Positions 36,005-45,154 of a DNA stretch of 64,000 nt are shown in pieces. The first letter of the stretch is position 1; each line of letters starts with the position of its first letter. The stretch lies in NCBI RefSeq assembly GCF_900101615.1, contig NZ_FMZX01000001.1, positions 186,001 through 250,000 on the forward strand, in the 5' to 3' direction. The DNA is from Belnapia rosea (GTDB lineage: Bacteria > Pseudomonadota > Alphaproteobacteria > Acetobacterales > Acetobacteraceae). The position numbers were made by a program, and so were the translations under genes. Below the pieces are notes generated by a model that was not told where the DNA came from, made no database searches, and saw nothing but the letters and a program-made list of their open reading frames with translations.

Positions 36005-37038
36005 GCCAGACATTGACCGCGCCACCCGCCGTCGCGACCCTGGCCGAGCCGATCATAGAGCTGCGCGGCGTCTCCAAGCGCTTCTCGAAGACGCTCGACT
36101 TCGCCGGCCGTATCGCGCAGCGCCTCGGCGCCAAGCTCCGGGACGAGGTGGTGCATGCGGTGGACGGCGTCGACCTCACCATCCGCAAGGGCGAGGTGGT
36201 GGGCCTCGTCGGCGAGTCCGGCTGCGGCAAATCGACCCTTGGCCGCATGGTCGCCGGCATCATGCCGCCGAGCGATGGCACCATCCTGTGGCGCGGGCGC
36301 GACCTGCGGAGCCTGAACGCAGCCGAGGCGCGGAATGCCAAACTCCGCACCCAGATGATCTTCCAGGACCCCTATGCCTCGCTCAATCCGCGGCTGAAGG
36401 TGCAGGAGATCGTTGGCGAGGCGCCGCTCTTCCATGGCATGGCCCGGCGCAACGAGATCGAGATCTATGTCGATGAGCAACTCCGCCGCGCCGGCCTCGA
36501 CCCGGCGCTGAAGCGGCGCTACCCGCACCAGTTCAGCGGCGGCCAGCGCCAGCGCATCGGCATCGCCCGGGCGCTGGCGGTGCAGCCGGAATTCCTGGTC
36601 TGCGACGAGGCGGTGGCGGCGCTCGACGTCTCGATCCAGGCGCAGATCCTCAACCTCTTCATGAAGCTGCGGCGGGAGCTGGACCTCACCTACCTCTTCA
36701 TCAGCCATGATCTCGGCGTGGTGGAGCACCTCTCCGACCGTGTCGTCATCATGTATCTCGGCCGGGTGGTGGAGGAGGCGCCGGCGGAGGAGGTCTTCCG
36801 CCACCCGAACCATCCCTACACCAAGGCCCTGCTCGCCGAGGTGCCGCGCATCGAGGCCCGCAAGCGCGCCTTTGCCGGGGTGAAGGGCGAGATCCCGTCT
36901 CCGCTCAACCCGCCGAGCGGCTGCCACTTCCACCCGCGCTGCCCCTTTGCCTTCGACCGCTGCAGGATCGAACGTCCGGCCCTGAAGCAGATCGCGCCCG
37001 GCCATCGCAGCGCCTGCCACCTGAATGACGCGGCATGA
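36001..37038 (+). CDS. ABC transporter ATP-binding protein, DppF/OppF type
   Basis: A 345-aa ATPase. Walker A is VGESGCGKSTLGRM, the signature is FSGGQRQRIGIARAL and Walker B is FLVCDEAVAALDVSIQAQ, where the usual DEPTSALD is DEAVAALD, a variant common in DppF-type subunits. The C-terminal Cys-rich part is CHFHPRCPFAFDRC. A 20-residue insertion near the N-terminus (DFAGRIAQRLGAKLRDEV) precedes the nucleotide-binding core. It overlaps the 42-aa lipoprotein gene by 4 nt. Confidence 0.94.
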   Translation: MSQTLTAPPAVATLAEPIIELRGVSKRFSKTLDFAGRIAQRLGAKLRDEVVHAVDGVDLTIRKGEVVGLVGESGCGKSTLGRMVAGIMPPSDGTILWRGRDLRSLNAAEARNAKLRTQMIFQDPYASLNPRLKVQEIVGEAPLFHGMARRNEIEIYVDEQLRRAGLDPALKRRYPHQFSGGQRQRIGIARALAVQPEFLVCDEAVAALDVSIQAQILNLFMKLRRELDLTYLFISHDLGVVEHLSDRVVIMYLGRVVEEAPAEEVFRHPNHPYTKALLAEVPRIEARKRAFAGVKGEIPSPLNPPSGCHFHPRCPFAFDRCRIERPALKQIAPGHRSACHLNDAA

Positions 37039-37163
37039 GGGCGCTCATGCTCCTTGCCCTGCTGGTCCTCGCCGCCTGCCAGTCCGGCGGCGGCGGGACG
37101 AGCGGCCCCTATATCGGCGGCTCGGTCGGCACCAATCTGCGCCAGGATCAGCGGCTGCGCTGA
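37035..37163 (+). CDS. 42-aa lipoprotein at the end of the ABC operon
   Basis: A 42-codon frame that starts with ATGA overlapping the stop of the DppF-like ATPase and ends TGA at 37161-37163. The N-terminus MRALMLLALLVLAAC is a textbook lipoprotein signal with lipobox LAAC, leaving only about 28 mature residues (QSGGGGTSGPYIGGS, then VGTNLRQDQRLR). The coupling and signal argue that it is translated. Its last 16 bp overlap the convergent MFS gene. The function is unknown; it could be a small envelope partner of the transporter. Confidence 0.7.
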   Translation: MRALMLLALLVLAACQSGGGGTSGPYIGGSVGTNLRQDQRLR

Positions 37164-38353
37164 GCGGCCGCCAGGGCGAAGCAGGCGGCGCCGCAGGCTC
37201 CCAACCCAGCCAGCAGCCAGGGGACCGGGCCATAGCCGCCCGCGCCCTCCGAGATCAGGGCGATCAGCACCGGCGCCAGGGTGCGCGGCAGCACGGTCAC
37301 GGCGCTCAGCGCACCGGTGATGGCGCCATAGCCCTCCCGTCCGAGGATCTCGGCGACGCCGGCGGCACGGACGATGGTCATCAGCCCGTCCGCCATGGCC
37401 CAGGCCAGGATGTAGAGGATCAGCCAGCCGAATTCGGGCGGCGCCACGGCCAGCAGCAGCATGGCGACGGGGAGCAGGGCCGAGGCAAGGCGCCCCACGC
37501 CCCGCATCGTCACCCGCCGTCCAAGGGCGAAGAGCGCCGCCCGCGCCGCCACCTGGAATGGCCCGTGCAGCGAGACGAGGGCGATGACGGAGGCTTCCGG
37601 CAGCCCCCGCTCACGCAGCAGCGGGATCGCATGCGCGCCGAGCCCGACGCCGATGAAGGCATGCGCCGCCAGCGCCCCGGCCAGGCCGAGGAAAGCCGGC
37701 GTCCGCATCGCCCGGCCGAGATCGAAGCTGCCGCCGTCCCGCACCCCTGCCTGCGGCTGGTCGGGCGGCAGGAGCCAGAGCGCCAGGACACCGGGGATGG
37801 CCTGCAGCCCCGCCAGCACCAGCAGGGCATCGCGCCAGCCCCACAGCTCGATCAGCATCGCCGTGAGCGGCACGAAGACGGTAGCGGTGAAGCCGGTGAC
37901 GAAGGTGATGCCGGTGATGGCCCGCACCGGCTCCCGCGCCAGCTTGACGACCACTGCCATCGCCGGCGCCCAGAGTGCCGCCGCCTGCACCAGCCCCATC
38001 CCCGCCCAGATGGCCCAGTAGACGGGGAGGGAGGAGGTCTGCGACCAGGCCGCGAGCAACACCGCGCCGCCCCAGCCGCCGAGTGCCAGCAGCCAGCGCC
38101 CACCACGCCGGTCCACCCAGCGCCCGGCCGGCACCGCGGCGAGGCCTGAGACCAGCAGGGCGAGCGTCAGCCCGGCATTGAACTCCGTCCGCGTCCAGCC
38201 GAGTTCCGCCTCGATCGGTGCGCCGAACAGCGGGAAGGCGGAGAAGAGCGTACCCCAGCCGATCAGCTGCCCGATGGCGATGCAAAGGATGAGGCGGCGA
38301 TCCGAGGCCGGTCTTTCGCCGGGGCCCGCCATTTCGGGAGCGCTGCCATCCAT
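37148..38353 (-). CDS. MFS transporter
   Basis: A 401-aa, 12-helix carrier. The N-terminal half has ILCIAIGQLIGWGTLFSAFP and, after helix 2, the loop GRWVDRRGGRW; a proline- and Asp-containing central loop (LPPDQPQAGVRDGG) separates the halves. The family is close to monocarboxylate-type or YbfB-like MFS proteins. The substrate is unknown. It is last in a minus-strand run that starts at 41769, 21 bp after nadK, and overlaps the 42-aa lipoprotein gene tail to tail. Confidence 0.85.
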   Translation of the reverse strand: MDGSAPEMAGPGERPASDRRLILCIAIGQLIGWGTLFSAFPLFGAPIEAELGWTRTEFNAGLTLALLVSGLAAVPAGRWVDRRGGRWLLALGGWGGAVLLAAWSQTSSLPVYWAIWAGMGLVQAAALWAPAMAVVVKLAREPVRAITGITFVTGFTATVFVPLTAMLIELWGWRDALLVLAGLQAIPGVLALWLLPPDQPQAGVRDGGSFDLGRAMRTPAFLGLAGALAAHAFIGVGLGAHAIPLLRERGLPEASVIALVSLHGPFQVAARAALFALGRRVTMRGVGRLASALLPVAMLLLAVAPPEFGWLILYILAWAMADGLMTIVRAAGVAEILGREGYGAITGALSAVTVLPRTLAPVLIALISEGAGGYGPVPWLLAGLGACGAACFALAAAQRSR

Positions 38354-38374
38354 GGAGAACCTAGCCGAAGCCCC

Positions 38375-39196
38375 TCACACCGTGAACTGCTCGGCGATGA
38401 TCCGCTCGCTGAGGCCATGATCCGGGTCGAAGAGCAGGGTGAGGGAGAGGCTGCGGTCCTCCCGCACCTCGACGCGGCGCACGTCGCGCACCTCGGTATA
38501 GTCGGCGACGGCGGCCACCGGGCGCTTCGGCCCTTCGAGGATCTCGAAGACCACCGCCGCATCCCCCGGCAGCAGCGCGCCGCGCCAACGCCGCGGACGG
38601 AAGGCGGAGATCGGCGTCAGCGGCAGGAGGTTGGCGCCGAGCGGCACGATGGGGCCATGCGCCGAGAGGTTGTAGGCCGTGCTGCCCGCCGGCGTCGCCA
38701 CCAGCACGCCATCGCAGATCAGCTCCGGCAGGCGCTCCTTGCCATCGACCAGGATGCGGATCTTGGCCGCCTGGCGCGTCTCGCGCAGCAGCGAGACCTC
38801 GTTGATCGCCGGCGCCTCGCGCACCGTGCCATCGGCCGAGGTGGCGCGCATGCGCAAGGGATGGAGCGTCGCCGCCTGCGACTCCGCCAGCCGCTCGAGC
38901 AGCACCTCCTCGCGGTAGTCGTTCATCAGGAAGCCGACGCTGCCGCAATTCATCCCATAGACCGGGAGGTTGCGGCCGAGCAGGCGGTGCTGCGTCTCCA
39001 GCATGCAGCCATCGCCACCGAGCGAGACAACGGCGCGCGCGCCATCCAGCGGCGAATCGCCATACCGGGCGACGAGGCGGGCCTTGGCGGCGGCGGCGAC
39101 CTCGGTCGCGGCGGCGAAGAAGGCGATGCGCCCGGCGAAGGCGTCGGGGCCGAGGCTGACCGGCTGCGGGAAAGGTGCCGGCGCGAGTTCCGTCAC
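38375..39196 (-). CDS. nadK: NAD kinase
   Basis: Phosphorylates NAD to NADP in the cytoplasm. The protein has 273 aa. The GGDG nucleotide motif is [15 protein letters not shown], the NE motif is [13 protein letters not shown], and the Gly-rich loop is [20 protein letters not shown]. The start is a GTG at 39196 that overlaps the stop of the upstream amidase gene (GTGA), which also fixes the frame; no better start is visible. Coupling with a nitrilase-type repair amidase and moaA puts it in a mixed cofactor operon. Confidence 0.95.
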   Translation of the reverse strand: MTELAPAPFPQPVSLGPDAFAGRIAFFAAATEVAAAAKARLVARYGDSPLDGARAVVSLGGDGCMLETQHRLLGRNLPVYGMNCGSVGFLMNDYREEVLLERLAESQAATLHPLRMRATSADGTVREAPAINEVSLLRETRQAAKIRILVDGKERLPELICDGVLVATPAGSTAYNLSAHGPIVPLGANLLPLTPISAFRPRRWRGALLPGDAAVVFEILEGPKRPVAAVADYTEVRDVRRVEVREDRSLSLTLLFDPDHGLSERIIAEQFTV

Positions 39197-40068
39197 GCGC
39201 CGCGCGCCGCGGCGTCGAGGTCGATCCGGCGCGCCTGCCGGTGCTCCATCACCGGCATGTCCCGCCGTACCCGCGCGGTGATGGCGGGGTCGATTCGCGC
39301 CGTCGCCCAGCCGGTGCCGTCGGAGGCGCGGGCGACCACATGCCCCCAGGGGTCGGCCACCAGCGAATGCCCGTAGACCGAGCGCGGCTGGCCCCGCTCG
39401 AGATACTGCCCGGTCGAGGCAGCGGCGATGATCCAGCACTGGGTCTCGATGGCGCGCGCCTTCAGCAGCGGCTCCCAATGATCCTTGCCGGTCTGCAGGG
39501 TGAAGTTGGAGGGGACCAGGATCGCCTCTGCCCCCATCCGGCGCAGGACCACATACTGCTCGGCGAAGCGCATGTCGTAGCAGATGGTGCAGCCGAAGGT
39601 GATGCCGCCCGCCTCGAAGGTCGCCAGCCTCTCGCCCGCCCCATAGAGCGCGCTTTCACGGTAGCCGGTGCCGTCGGGCGCCACGATGTCGAACATGTGG
39701 ATCTTGCGGTAGCGGGCGATCTCCCGCCCCTCCGGGTCGAAGACGACGGTGGTGTTATAGAGCTTCTCCGGGTCATCGCCCGGCCCCGGCGCCTCGATGA
39801 TCGAGCCGCCATGGACATGGATGCCATGTCCGCGCGCCAGGCCGCGCAGCAGCTCATAGGCCGCGCCGCCCGTCTCGCCCGGCGCTGGCAACCGCTCCGC
39901 TGCCGCCTGCCGGCTCTCCCGCCCGCCGCCAAGATTGGTCCAGGTCTCGGGCAGCGAGACGAGGCCCGGCCGGTCGGAGGCGATGGCAGCGTCCACCAGC
40001 CGCCGTGCCTGGTCGAGATTGGCCTGCTTCTCGCTACCCTGATTCATCTGGATGACGCTGACGCGCAT
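39193..40068 (-). CDS. Nitrilase-superfamily amidase (Nit1/deaminated-glutathione-amidase-like)
   Basis: A 291-aa carbon-nitrogen hydrolase. The Glu-Lys-Cys triad is visible: Glu in [13 protein letters not shown], Lys in [10 protein letters not shown] and Cys in [12 protein letters not shown]. The KIHMFD and ICYDMRF wording fits Nit1/Nit2-like proteins that hydrolyse deaminated glutathione or alpha-keto amides in metabolite repair. The ATG at 40068 has GGAGA about 6 nt upstream; the frame is open upstream but Pro/Ala-rich. The stop overlaps the nadK start. The exact substrate is unproven. Confidence 0.9.
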   Translation of the reverse strand: MRVSVIQMNQGSEKQANLDQARRLVDAAIASDRPGLVSLPETWTNLGGGRESRQAAAERLPAPGETGGAAYELLRGLARGHGIHVHGGSIIEAPGPGDDPEKLYNTTVVFDPEGREIARYRKIHMFDIVAPDGTGYRESALYGAGERLATFEAGGITFGCTICYDMRFAEQYVVLRRMGAEAILVPSNFTLQTGKDHWEPLLKARAIETQCWIIAAASTGQYLERGQPRSVYGHSLVADPWGHVVARASDGTGWATARIDPAITARVRRDMPVMEHRQARRIDLDAAARGA

Positions 40069-40139
40069 CGCCACTCTCCGCCGGACCGGCGCATCAAGCC
40101 CCGGCCAGGGCCCGAGGGCAAGCGCGGGGTCGGGACCGG

Positions 40140-40484
40140 TCAGTCGAGCCGAGGCTCCGCCCGGCCGCGCCGCGCCGGCTGCGGCCAACTCGGCTGGCGC
40201 ACCGGCTCCGGCTGGACCGGGGGCAGGTCCATCCAATCCTCGGCCGCGGCCGAGCTGCGGCGCGGCGCATCGGCCAGCCGCATCGAGACCAGGCGCAACT
40301 CGCCCTGCAACTCATCGAGCTGCGCCTCGATCGAGTCGAGCCGCCCTTTCAGGCCGAAGACGCTGAAGGGCATCAGCAGATAGGCAAGGCCCACGAGCAG
40401 CAGCAGCAGCAGCGCGAGCAGCCCTGTCCAGTCCGGCAGGCCCGGGATGGCGAGGCGGGAGGCCAGATCCTGCAACAGGGCCAT
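40140..40484 (-). CDS. Small membrane protein with coiled coil and disordered tail
   Basis: A 114-aa protein. A short amphipathic N-terminus is followed by one strong membrane segment (about residues 21-42, LLALLLLLLVGLAYLLMPFS). A helix with heptads (RLDSIEAQLDELQGELRLV) comes next, then a Pro/Arg-rich tail that looks disordered. It is probably a single-pass inner-membrane protein that dimerises through the helix. I do not recognise a family. It lies 6 bp downstream of moaA and 71 bp before the amidase gene on the same strand. Confidence 0.7.
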   Translation of the reverse strand: MALLQDLASRLAIPGLPDWTGLLALLLLLLVGLAYLLMPFSVFGLKGRLDSIEAQLDELQGELRLVSMRLADAPRRSSAAAEDWMDLPPVQPEPVRQPSWPQPARRGRAEPRLD

Positions 40485-40490
40485 GGGCGC

Positions 40491-41483
40491 TCAGCCTCCG
40501 GTCACGCTCATATGGCGGGCCACGGCCGGCTTCGCCTGGCGCCGCTCGATGACGAAGTCATGGCCCTTGGGCTTCCGCAGCATCGCCGCCTCGATCGCGG
40601 CCCGCAGCCCGGCCTCGCCGGCTTCCGGGTCCCGCAGGACCTGACGCAGATCGGCCGCATCCTCCTGACCGAGGCACATATACAGCGTGCCCGTACAGGT
40701 CAGGCGGACCCGGTTGCAGCTTTCGCAGAAGTTATGCGTCATCGGGGTGATGAAGCCGATGCGCCTTCCGGTTTCCTTAACCGTGTAGTAACGGGCCGGG
40801 CCGCCGGTACGGTAGTCGGTCGCCTCCAGCGTCCAATGCGCCCGCAGCCGGTCGCGCACCACCGAAAGGGGCAGGTACTGGTCCATCCGGTCGCCGCTGA
40901 TGTCGCCGAGCGGCATGGTCTCGATCAGGGTCAGGTCGAAGCCGTGCTCGCCGCACCAGGCCAGCATGCGGTCATACTCGCCCTCGTTCACGCCCTTGAG
41001 CGCCACCGCGTTGATCTTGACCGCGAGCCCGGCCGCCTTCGCGGCGAAGAGGCCATCGAGCGTCTGGCCGATCTCGCCCCAGCGGGTCACCGCCTTGAAG
41101 ACGGCCGGGTCCAGCGTATCGAGCGAGACATTGATGCGGCGGACGCCGGCCGCGTAGAGGTCATCCGCCATCTTCGGCAGCTGCGTGCCGTTGGTGGTGA
41201 TGGTGAGCTCCTGCAGGCCACCGCCGCCGATCCTCGCCCCGAGGTTGCGGATCAGGCCGATGACACCGCGCCGAACAAGCGGCTCGCCCCCCGTCAGCCG
41301 GATCTTCTCGACCCCGAGGTCGATGAAGGCGCCGCAGAGCCGGTCGAGCTCCTCGAGCGTCAGCACCTCCCGCTTCGGCAGGAAGGTCATGTCCTCCGCC
41401 ATGCAGTAGACGCAGCGAAGGTCGCACCGGTCGGTGACGGAGACGCGCAGATAGGAGATCCGCCGGCCAAACGGATCGATCAT
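40491..41483 (-). CDS. moaA: GTP 3',8-cyclase (molybdenum cofactor biosynthesis)
   Basis: Radical-SAM enzyme making the cPMP precursor of molybdopterin with MoaC. At 330 aa it is full length. The SAM cluster is [14 protein letters not shown] (CxxxCxxC); the second 4Fe-4S cluster comes from [15 protein letters not shown]; the essential C-terminal Gly-Gly is present (SVTGG). Molybdenum cofactor is needed by the formate dehydrogenase encoded at 58-61 kb. I chose the ATG at 41483 because upstream codons are unrelated to the family. moaC, moaD and moaE are not nearby. Confidence 0.96.
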   Translation of the reverse strand: MIDPFGRRISYLRVSVTDRCDLRCVYCMAEDMTFLPKREVLTLEELDRLCGAFIDLGVEKIRLTGGEPLVRRGVIGLIRNLGARIGGGGLQELTITTNGTQLPKMADDLYAAGVRRINVSLDTLDPAVFKAVTRWGEIGQTLDGLFAAKAAGLAVKINAVALKGVNEGEYDRMLAWCGEHGFDLTLIETMPLGDISGDRMDQYLPLSVVRDRLRAHWTLEATDYRTGGPARYYTVKETGRRIGFITPMTHNFCESCNRVRLTCTGTLYMCLGQEDAADLRQVLRDPEAGEAGLRAAIEAAMLRKPKGHDFVIERRQAKPAVARHMSVTGG

Positions 41484-41589
41484 GGATGATATTCCCCTGG
41501 AACGGCGATGCGCTTCCGCGTCATTTGGGCCGCGACCCCCGCTGGCTGCAACCCCCCGCGCCCTTCCGGGCCTGCGGCGCTGGGTCCCG

Positions 41590-41769
41590 TCAGGGCCATG
41601 GCTCGGCCAGCGGCTCGAGCGTGACCAGGGCGGCATTGATCAGCACCTTGCCGGCATGCTCGAAATTGACCGTCACCCGATCCCCGATCACCGACTGGAT
41701 CTGGCCGATGCCCCAGTCGGGCTGGCCCGGATGACGCACCCGCATGCCCGGTTCGAGTAGGCTCGGCAC
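41590..41769 (-). CDS. DUF3553-family small protein
   Basis: A 59-aa protein with a compact beta-rich core: [18 protein letters not shown], then [16 protein letters not shown]. This matches the DUF3553 family, small alphaproteobacterial proteins related in sequence style to the CarD/Tudor-like beta-barrel (WGxGxVxS, VxFxxAG). The start is a GTG at 41769, chosen because GGGAGG stands 6 nt upstream; an ATG 8 codons later has no such site. It is the first gene of the minus-strand moaA-nadK run and is divergent from the chpT-like gene. Confidence 0.85.
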   Translation of the reverse strand: MPSLLEPGMRVRHPGQPDWGIGQIQSVIGDRVTVNFEHAGKVLINAALVTLEPLAEPWP

Positions 41770-41869
41770 CTCGATCCTCCCTGAGGACAGGCCAAGTCCA
41801 GGACAGGCCACGCAACGCTTCGCTAATACGGACAAGCTAGCCCATTGGGCGGCCAACAGGAACCCGCCC

Positions 41870-42502
41870 ATGATCCCCGGACCCGATACCAGACTGGCGA
41901 GACTGCTCAGCGCCCGGCTTTGCCACGACCTAGGCGGTGCGGTCGGCAGCCTCGCCGGCGCGCTCGACCTGCTGCCCGAGCATGGCGACGAATTGCTGGA
42001 GGTGGCCAAGGACAGCGCCATCTCGCTCCGCTTGCGCATGCGTCTCTATGCTGCGGCATGGGGTGGCCCCACCATCGCCATGGAGCCTGCGGCGCTGGAG
42101 ACGCTGCTGGGTGGCGCCCCGGCCGCCCCGCGGGTCCGCTTCGACCTGTCGGGCCTTGCGCCAGGGGTGCCGCTGCTGGCGCCCATCGTTCCGATCGCGC
42201 TCAACGCGGCCCTGCTGGCTGCCGAGGCCCTGCCGCGGGGCGGTACGGTCCGCCTTGCCGGCGATGGCGACTCGGGCCTGCTGGTGCTGCCCGTGGCGGA
42301 TATCGGCCACAGCCCGGCAGCCTGGGCGCCGCGCTGGGTGGCGCTGCTGGCCGGCGGGTCACCCGATGCGGCCCTGGCCGAGGGGCCGCGCGCGGTGCTG
42401 GCGCCGCTGCTGCATGCGCTTCTGGCCGAGGCCGGCTGGACGGCCGCCTTCGGCCTCGGCGCCGGGCATGCCGCCCAGCCGCTGATGCTCACGCCGGGCT
42501 GA
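41870..42502 (+). CDS. chpT: ChpT-like histidine phosphotransferase
   Basis: A 210-aa protein that starts with a DHp-like helical hairpin: LARLLSARLCHDLGGAVGSL, where the His is the predicted phospho-acceptor. A degenerate kinase-like domain follows, lacking the N, G1 and G2 ATP boxes. This is the architecture of ChpT, which in Caulobacter passes phosphate from CckA to CtrA and CpdR. ctrA lies 5.5 kb away. The ATG at 41870 is the first that fits. The symbol is given with some reserve, since the C-terminal half is poorly conserved. Confidence 0.75.
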   Translation: MIPGPDTRLARLLSARLCHDLGGAVGSLAGALDLLPEHGDELLEVAKDSAISLRLRMRLYAAAWGGPTIAMEPAALETLLGGAPAAPRVRFDLSGLAPGVPLLAPIVPIALNAALLAAEALPRGGTVRLAGDGDSGLLVLPVADIGHSPAAWAPRWVALLAGGSPDAALAEGPRAVLAPLLHALLAEAGWTAAFGLGAGHAAQPLMLTPG

Positions 42503-42569
42503 ACACCTTTACCGATTCTTCGCCCCTCGCGGCGCAGTCTGCTCCCCGTAGACCGCCTCGAGGACCGCC

Positions 42570-45143
42570 ATGGATGACCTGCTCACCGACTTCCTGACCG
42601 AAACGCAAGAGGGGCTGGGCGCGCTCGACGCCGCGCTCGTCCGCCTGGAAAGGGCGCCGGAGGACATGGCGACCCTCTCCGAGGTGTTCCGCATCGTCCA
42701 TACCATCAAGGGCACCTGCGGCTTTCTCGGACTGACGCGGATGGAAGGCGTGGCCCATGCCGCGGAGAATGTCCTCGGCCGGTACCGCGACGGCACGCTG
42801 CGTGCGACGCAGGCGGGCATCTCCGTCATCCTCGGCGCGATCGACTGCATCCGCGGCATCGTCGCCGCCCTGGAGGGCACGGGCACCGAGCCGGAGGGGG
42901 ATGATGCCTCCCTCATCGCCGCCCTCGATGCCGTCGCGGGCGGCGATGCCATCGCGCCGCCGCCCGTTGTCGCCCCCATTGCCGTGACGGCCCCGGCTGC
43001 GGAGGCCGAACCGCCCCCCGCCCGGGCGCCGGCCGCGATGGTGCCTGCCGCCCCGCAAGCCGCGCCGCCCGCCACCGAGCCGGAGAGCGCCGGCGCCAAT
43101 GCCCCGCCTCAGACCATCCGCGTCACGGTCGAGGTGCTGGAGGGGCTGATGATGCTGGTCTCCGAACTCGTGCTGACGCGTAACCAGCTGCTCCAGCTCT
43201 CCCGCAACGGTGCCGACAACGCCTTCGCCGTCCCGCTGCAGCGCCTGTCGCACATCACCTCCGACCTGCAGGAGGGGGTGATGAAGACGCGCATGCAGCC
43301 CATCGGCAATGCCTGGGCCAAGCTGCCGCGCCTGGTGCGCGACCTGGGCGTCGAATTGGGCAAGAAGATCGAGCTCGAGATGCGCGGCGCCGAGACCGAA
43401 CTCGACCGCCAGGTGCTGGAGCTGATCAAGGACCCGCTGACCCATATGGTCCGCAACTCCGCCGATCATGGCCTCGAGACGCCGGAGCAGCGCGTGGCCG
43501 CCGGCAAGCCCGAGGCCGGGCGCATCATGCTGAACGCCTCGCATGAGGGCGGCCACATCATCATCGAGATCGCCGATGACGGCCGCGGCCTGAATGCGGA
43601 GCGTATCCGCCAGAAAGTGCTGGCCCAGGGCCTGGCCACCGAAGCCGAACTGGCGGCCATGCCCGAACGGGAGATCCAGCGTTTCATCTTCCGTGCAGGC
43701 TTCTCGACAGCGGCGGCCGTCACCGCGGTCTCCGGCCGTGGCGTCGGCATGGATGTGGTCAAGACCAACATGGAGCGCATCGGCGGCACGATCGAGGTCC
43801 GCTCGAAGGAGGGCCGCGGCACCGCCTTCATCGTCAAGATCCCGCTCACCCTCGCCATCGTCTCCGCCCTGATCGTCGAGGCGGGTGGCGAGCGCTTCGC
43901 CATCCCGCAGATCGGCGTCGTTGAGCTGGTTCGCGTCGGCGGCGAGGGCGCGCCGCAACTCGAGCGCATCAAGGACAGCGCGGTGCTGCGCCTCCGCGAC
44001 CGGCTGCTGCCGCTGGTCAACCTCGCTGGCCTCCTGCAGCTCGAGAGCTCGGCCACCGAGGAAAGCGCCTTCGTCATCGTCACCCAGGTCGGCGCGCATG
44101 TCTTCGGCATCATCGTCGACCGCGTCTTCGATACGGAGGAGATCGTCGTGAAGCCCGTGGCGCCCATCCTGCGCCACGTCACGATGTTCTCGGGCAATAC
44201 CATCCTCGGCGATGGCAGCGTCATCATGATCCTCGATCCGAACGGCATTGCACGGGCGACCGGCGTCGGCGCCGAGAGCGGGGAAGGGGAGGCGGAGCGG
44301 GACGGCAAGCGTCAGGTCATCGCCCATCGCTCCGACCAGCGGACGGCCTTGCTGCTCTTCCGCGCCGGGGATGCCACGCCGAAGGCGGTGCCGCTCGGCC
44401 TCGTCGCCCGGCTCGAGGATGTCGAGCGCGCACGAATCGAGAATGCCGGTGGCCGGCCACTCGTGCAGTATCGCGGCAAGCTCATGCCGCTGGTGCCGAT
44501 GTCAGGGCACTGGGACCAGGCGATGGCGCCGGAGCGCCAGCCGGTGCTGGTCTTCTCCGATGGCGACCGGACGATGGGCCTCATGGTCGACGAGATCCTC
44601 GACGTGGTCGAGGAGGTGATGACCATCGACGGTGCCGGTGAGCGCCCGGGCTTCCTCGGCACCACGGTCATTGGCGGCAAGGTGACGGAGATGCTGGATA
44701 CCGCCTGGTGGCTGCGGCAGGCCGGCGAGGACTGGTTCGGTGGCGCCGAGCCGGCGGCAGGTGCCGGCCGGCGTATCCTTCTTGTCGAGGACAGCGCCTT
44801 CTTCCGCAACCTCGTCGTGCCCGCCATCGGCGCCGCAGGCTATGCCGTCACCGCCGTCCCCGATGCGGAGGAGGCGCTGCGGCTCCGCGAGGCCGGCGCG
44901 AGCTTCGATGCGGTGATCTCGGATATCGCCATGCCGGGCATGGACGGTTTCGCTCTCGCCCATGCGCTGCGCGAGAGCGGCCCCTGGCGCAGCCTTCCGC
45001 TCATCGCCCTCACCGGGTGTTCCGACCCGGCCGATATCGAGCGCGGCCGCGCTGCCGGCTTCACCGATTACGTGGCGAAATTCGACCGTGCCGCCCTGCT
45101 GGACAGCCTCAGGCAGTGCCTGAGCGCGCCGGTCGCCGGCTGA
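42570..45143 (+). CDS. cheA: Hybrid chemotaxis histidine kinase CheA with two CheW modules and a receiver
   Basis: An 857-aa kinase. Domains in order: Hpt (about 1-105, with the His in VHTIKGTCGFLGLTR), an Ala/Pro linker (about 130-170), dimerisation, and HATPase with N box THMVRNSADHGLE and G1 IADDGRGLN. Then come a CheW-like P5 (about 425-565), a second CheW-like module (about 590-715) and a REC domain (about 735-857). The receiver Asp is in VISDIAMPGMDGF and the Lys in VAKFD. There is no separate P2 domain. It phosphorylates CheY and CheB, and the REC tail may be a phosphate sink. It lies 11 bp before cheW. Confidence 0.95.
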   Translation: MDDLLTDFLTETQEGLGALDAALVRLERAPEDMATLSEVFRIVHTIKGTCGFLGLTRMEGVAHAAENVLGRYRDGTLRATQAGISVILGAIDCIRGIVAALEGTGTEPEGDDASLIAALDAVAGGDAIAPPPVVAPIAVTAPAAEAEPPPARAPAAMVPAAPQAAPPATEPESAGANAPPQTIRVTVEVLEGLMMLVSELVLTRNQLLQLSRNGADNAFAVPLQRLSHITSDLQEGVMKTRMQPIGNAWAKLPRLVRDLGVELGKKIELEMRGAETELDRQVLELIKDPLTHMVRNSADHGLETPEQRVAAGKPEAGRIMLNASHEGGHIIIEIADDGRGLNAERIRQKVLAQGLATEAELAAMPEREIQRFIFRAGFSTAAAVTAVSGRGVGMDVVKTNMERIGGTIEVRSKEGRGTAFIVKIPLTLAIVSALIVEAGGERFAIPQIGVVELVRVGGEGAPQLERIKDSAVLRLRDRLLPLVNLAGLLQLESSATEESAFVIVTQVGAHVFGIIVDRVFDTEEIVVKPVAPILRHVTMFSGNTILGDGSVIMILDPNGIARATGVGAESGEGEAERDGKRQVIAHRSDQRTALLLFRAGDATPKAVPLGLVARLEDVERARIENAGGRPLVQYRGKLMPLVPMSGHWDQAMAPERQPVLVFSDGDRTMGLMVDEILDVVEEVMTIDGAGERPGFLGTTVIGGKVTEMLDTAWWLRQAGEDWFGGAEPAAGAGRRILLVEDSAFFRNLVVPAIGAAGYAVTAVPDAEEALRLREAGASFDAVISDIAMPGMDGFALAHALRESGPWRSLPLIALTGCSDPADIERGRAAGFTDYVAKFDRAALLDSLRQCLSAPVAG

Positions 45144-45154
45144 GGAGAGGCTTC

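Noticed and set aside
42489-44327. 612-codon minus-strand frame opposite cheA
   Set aside because: Asp/His/Gly-rich shadow frame with no ribosome site; cheA is unambiguous.
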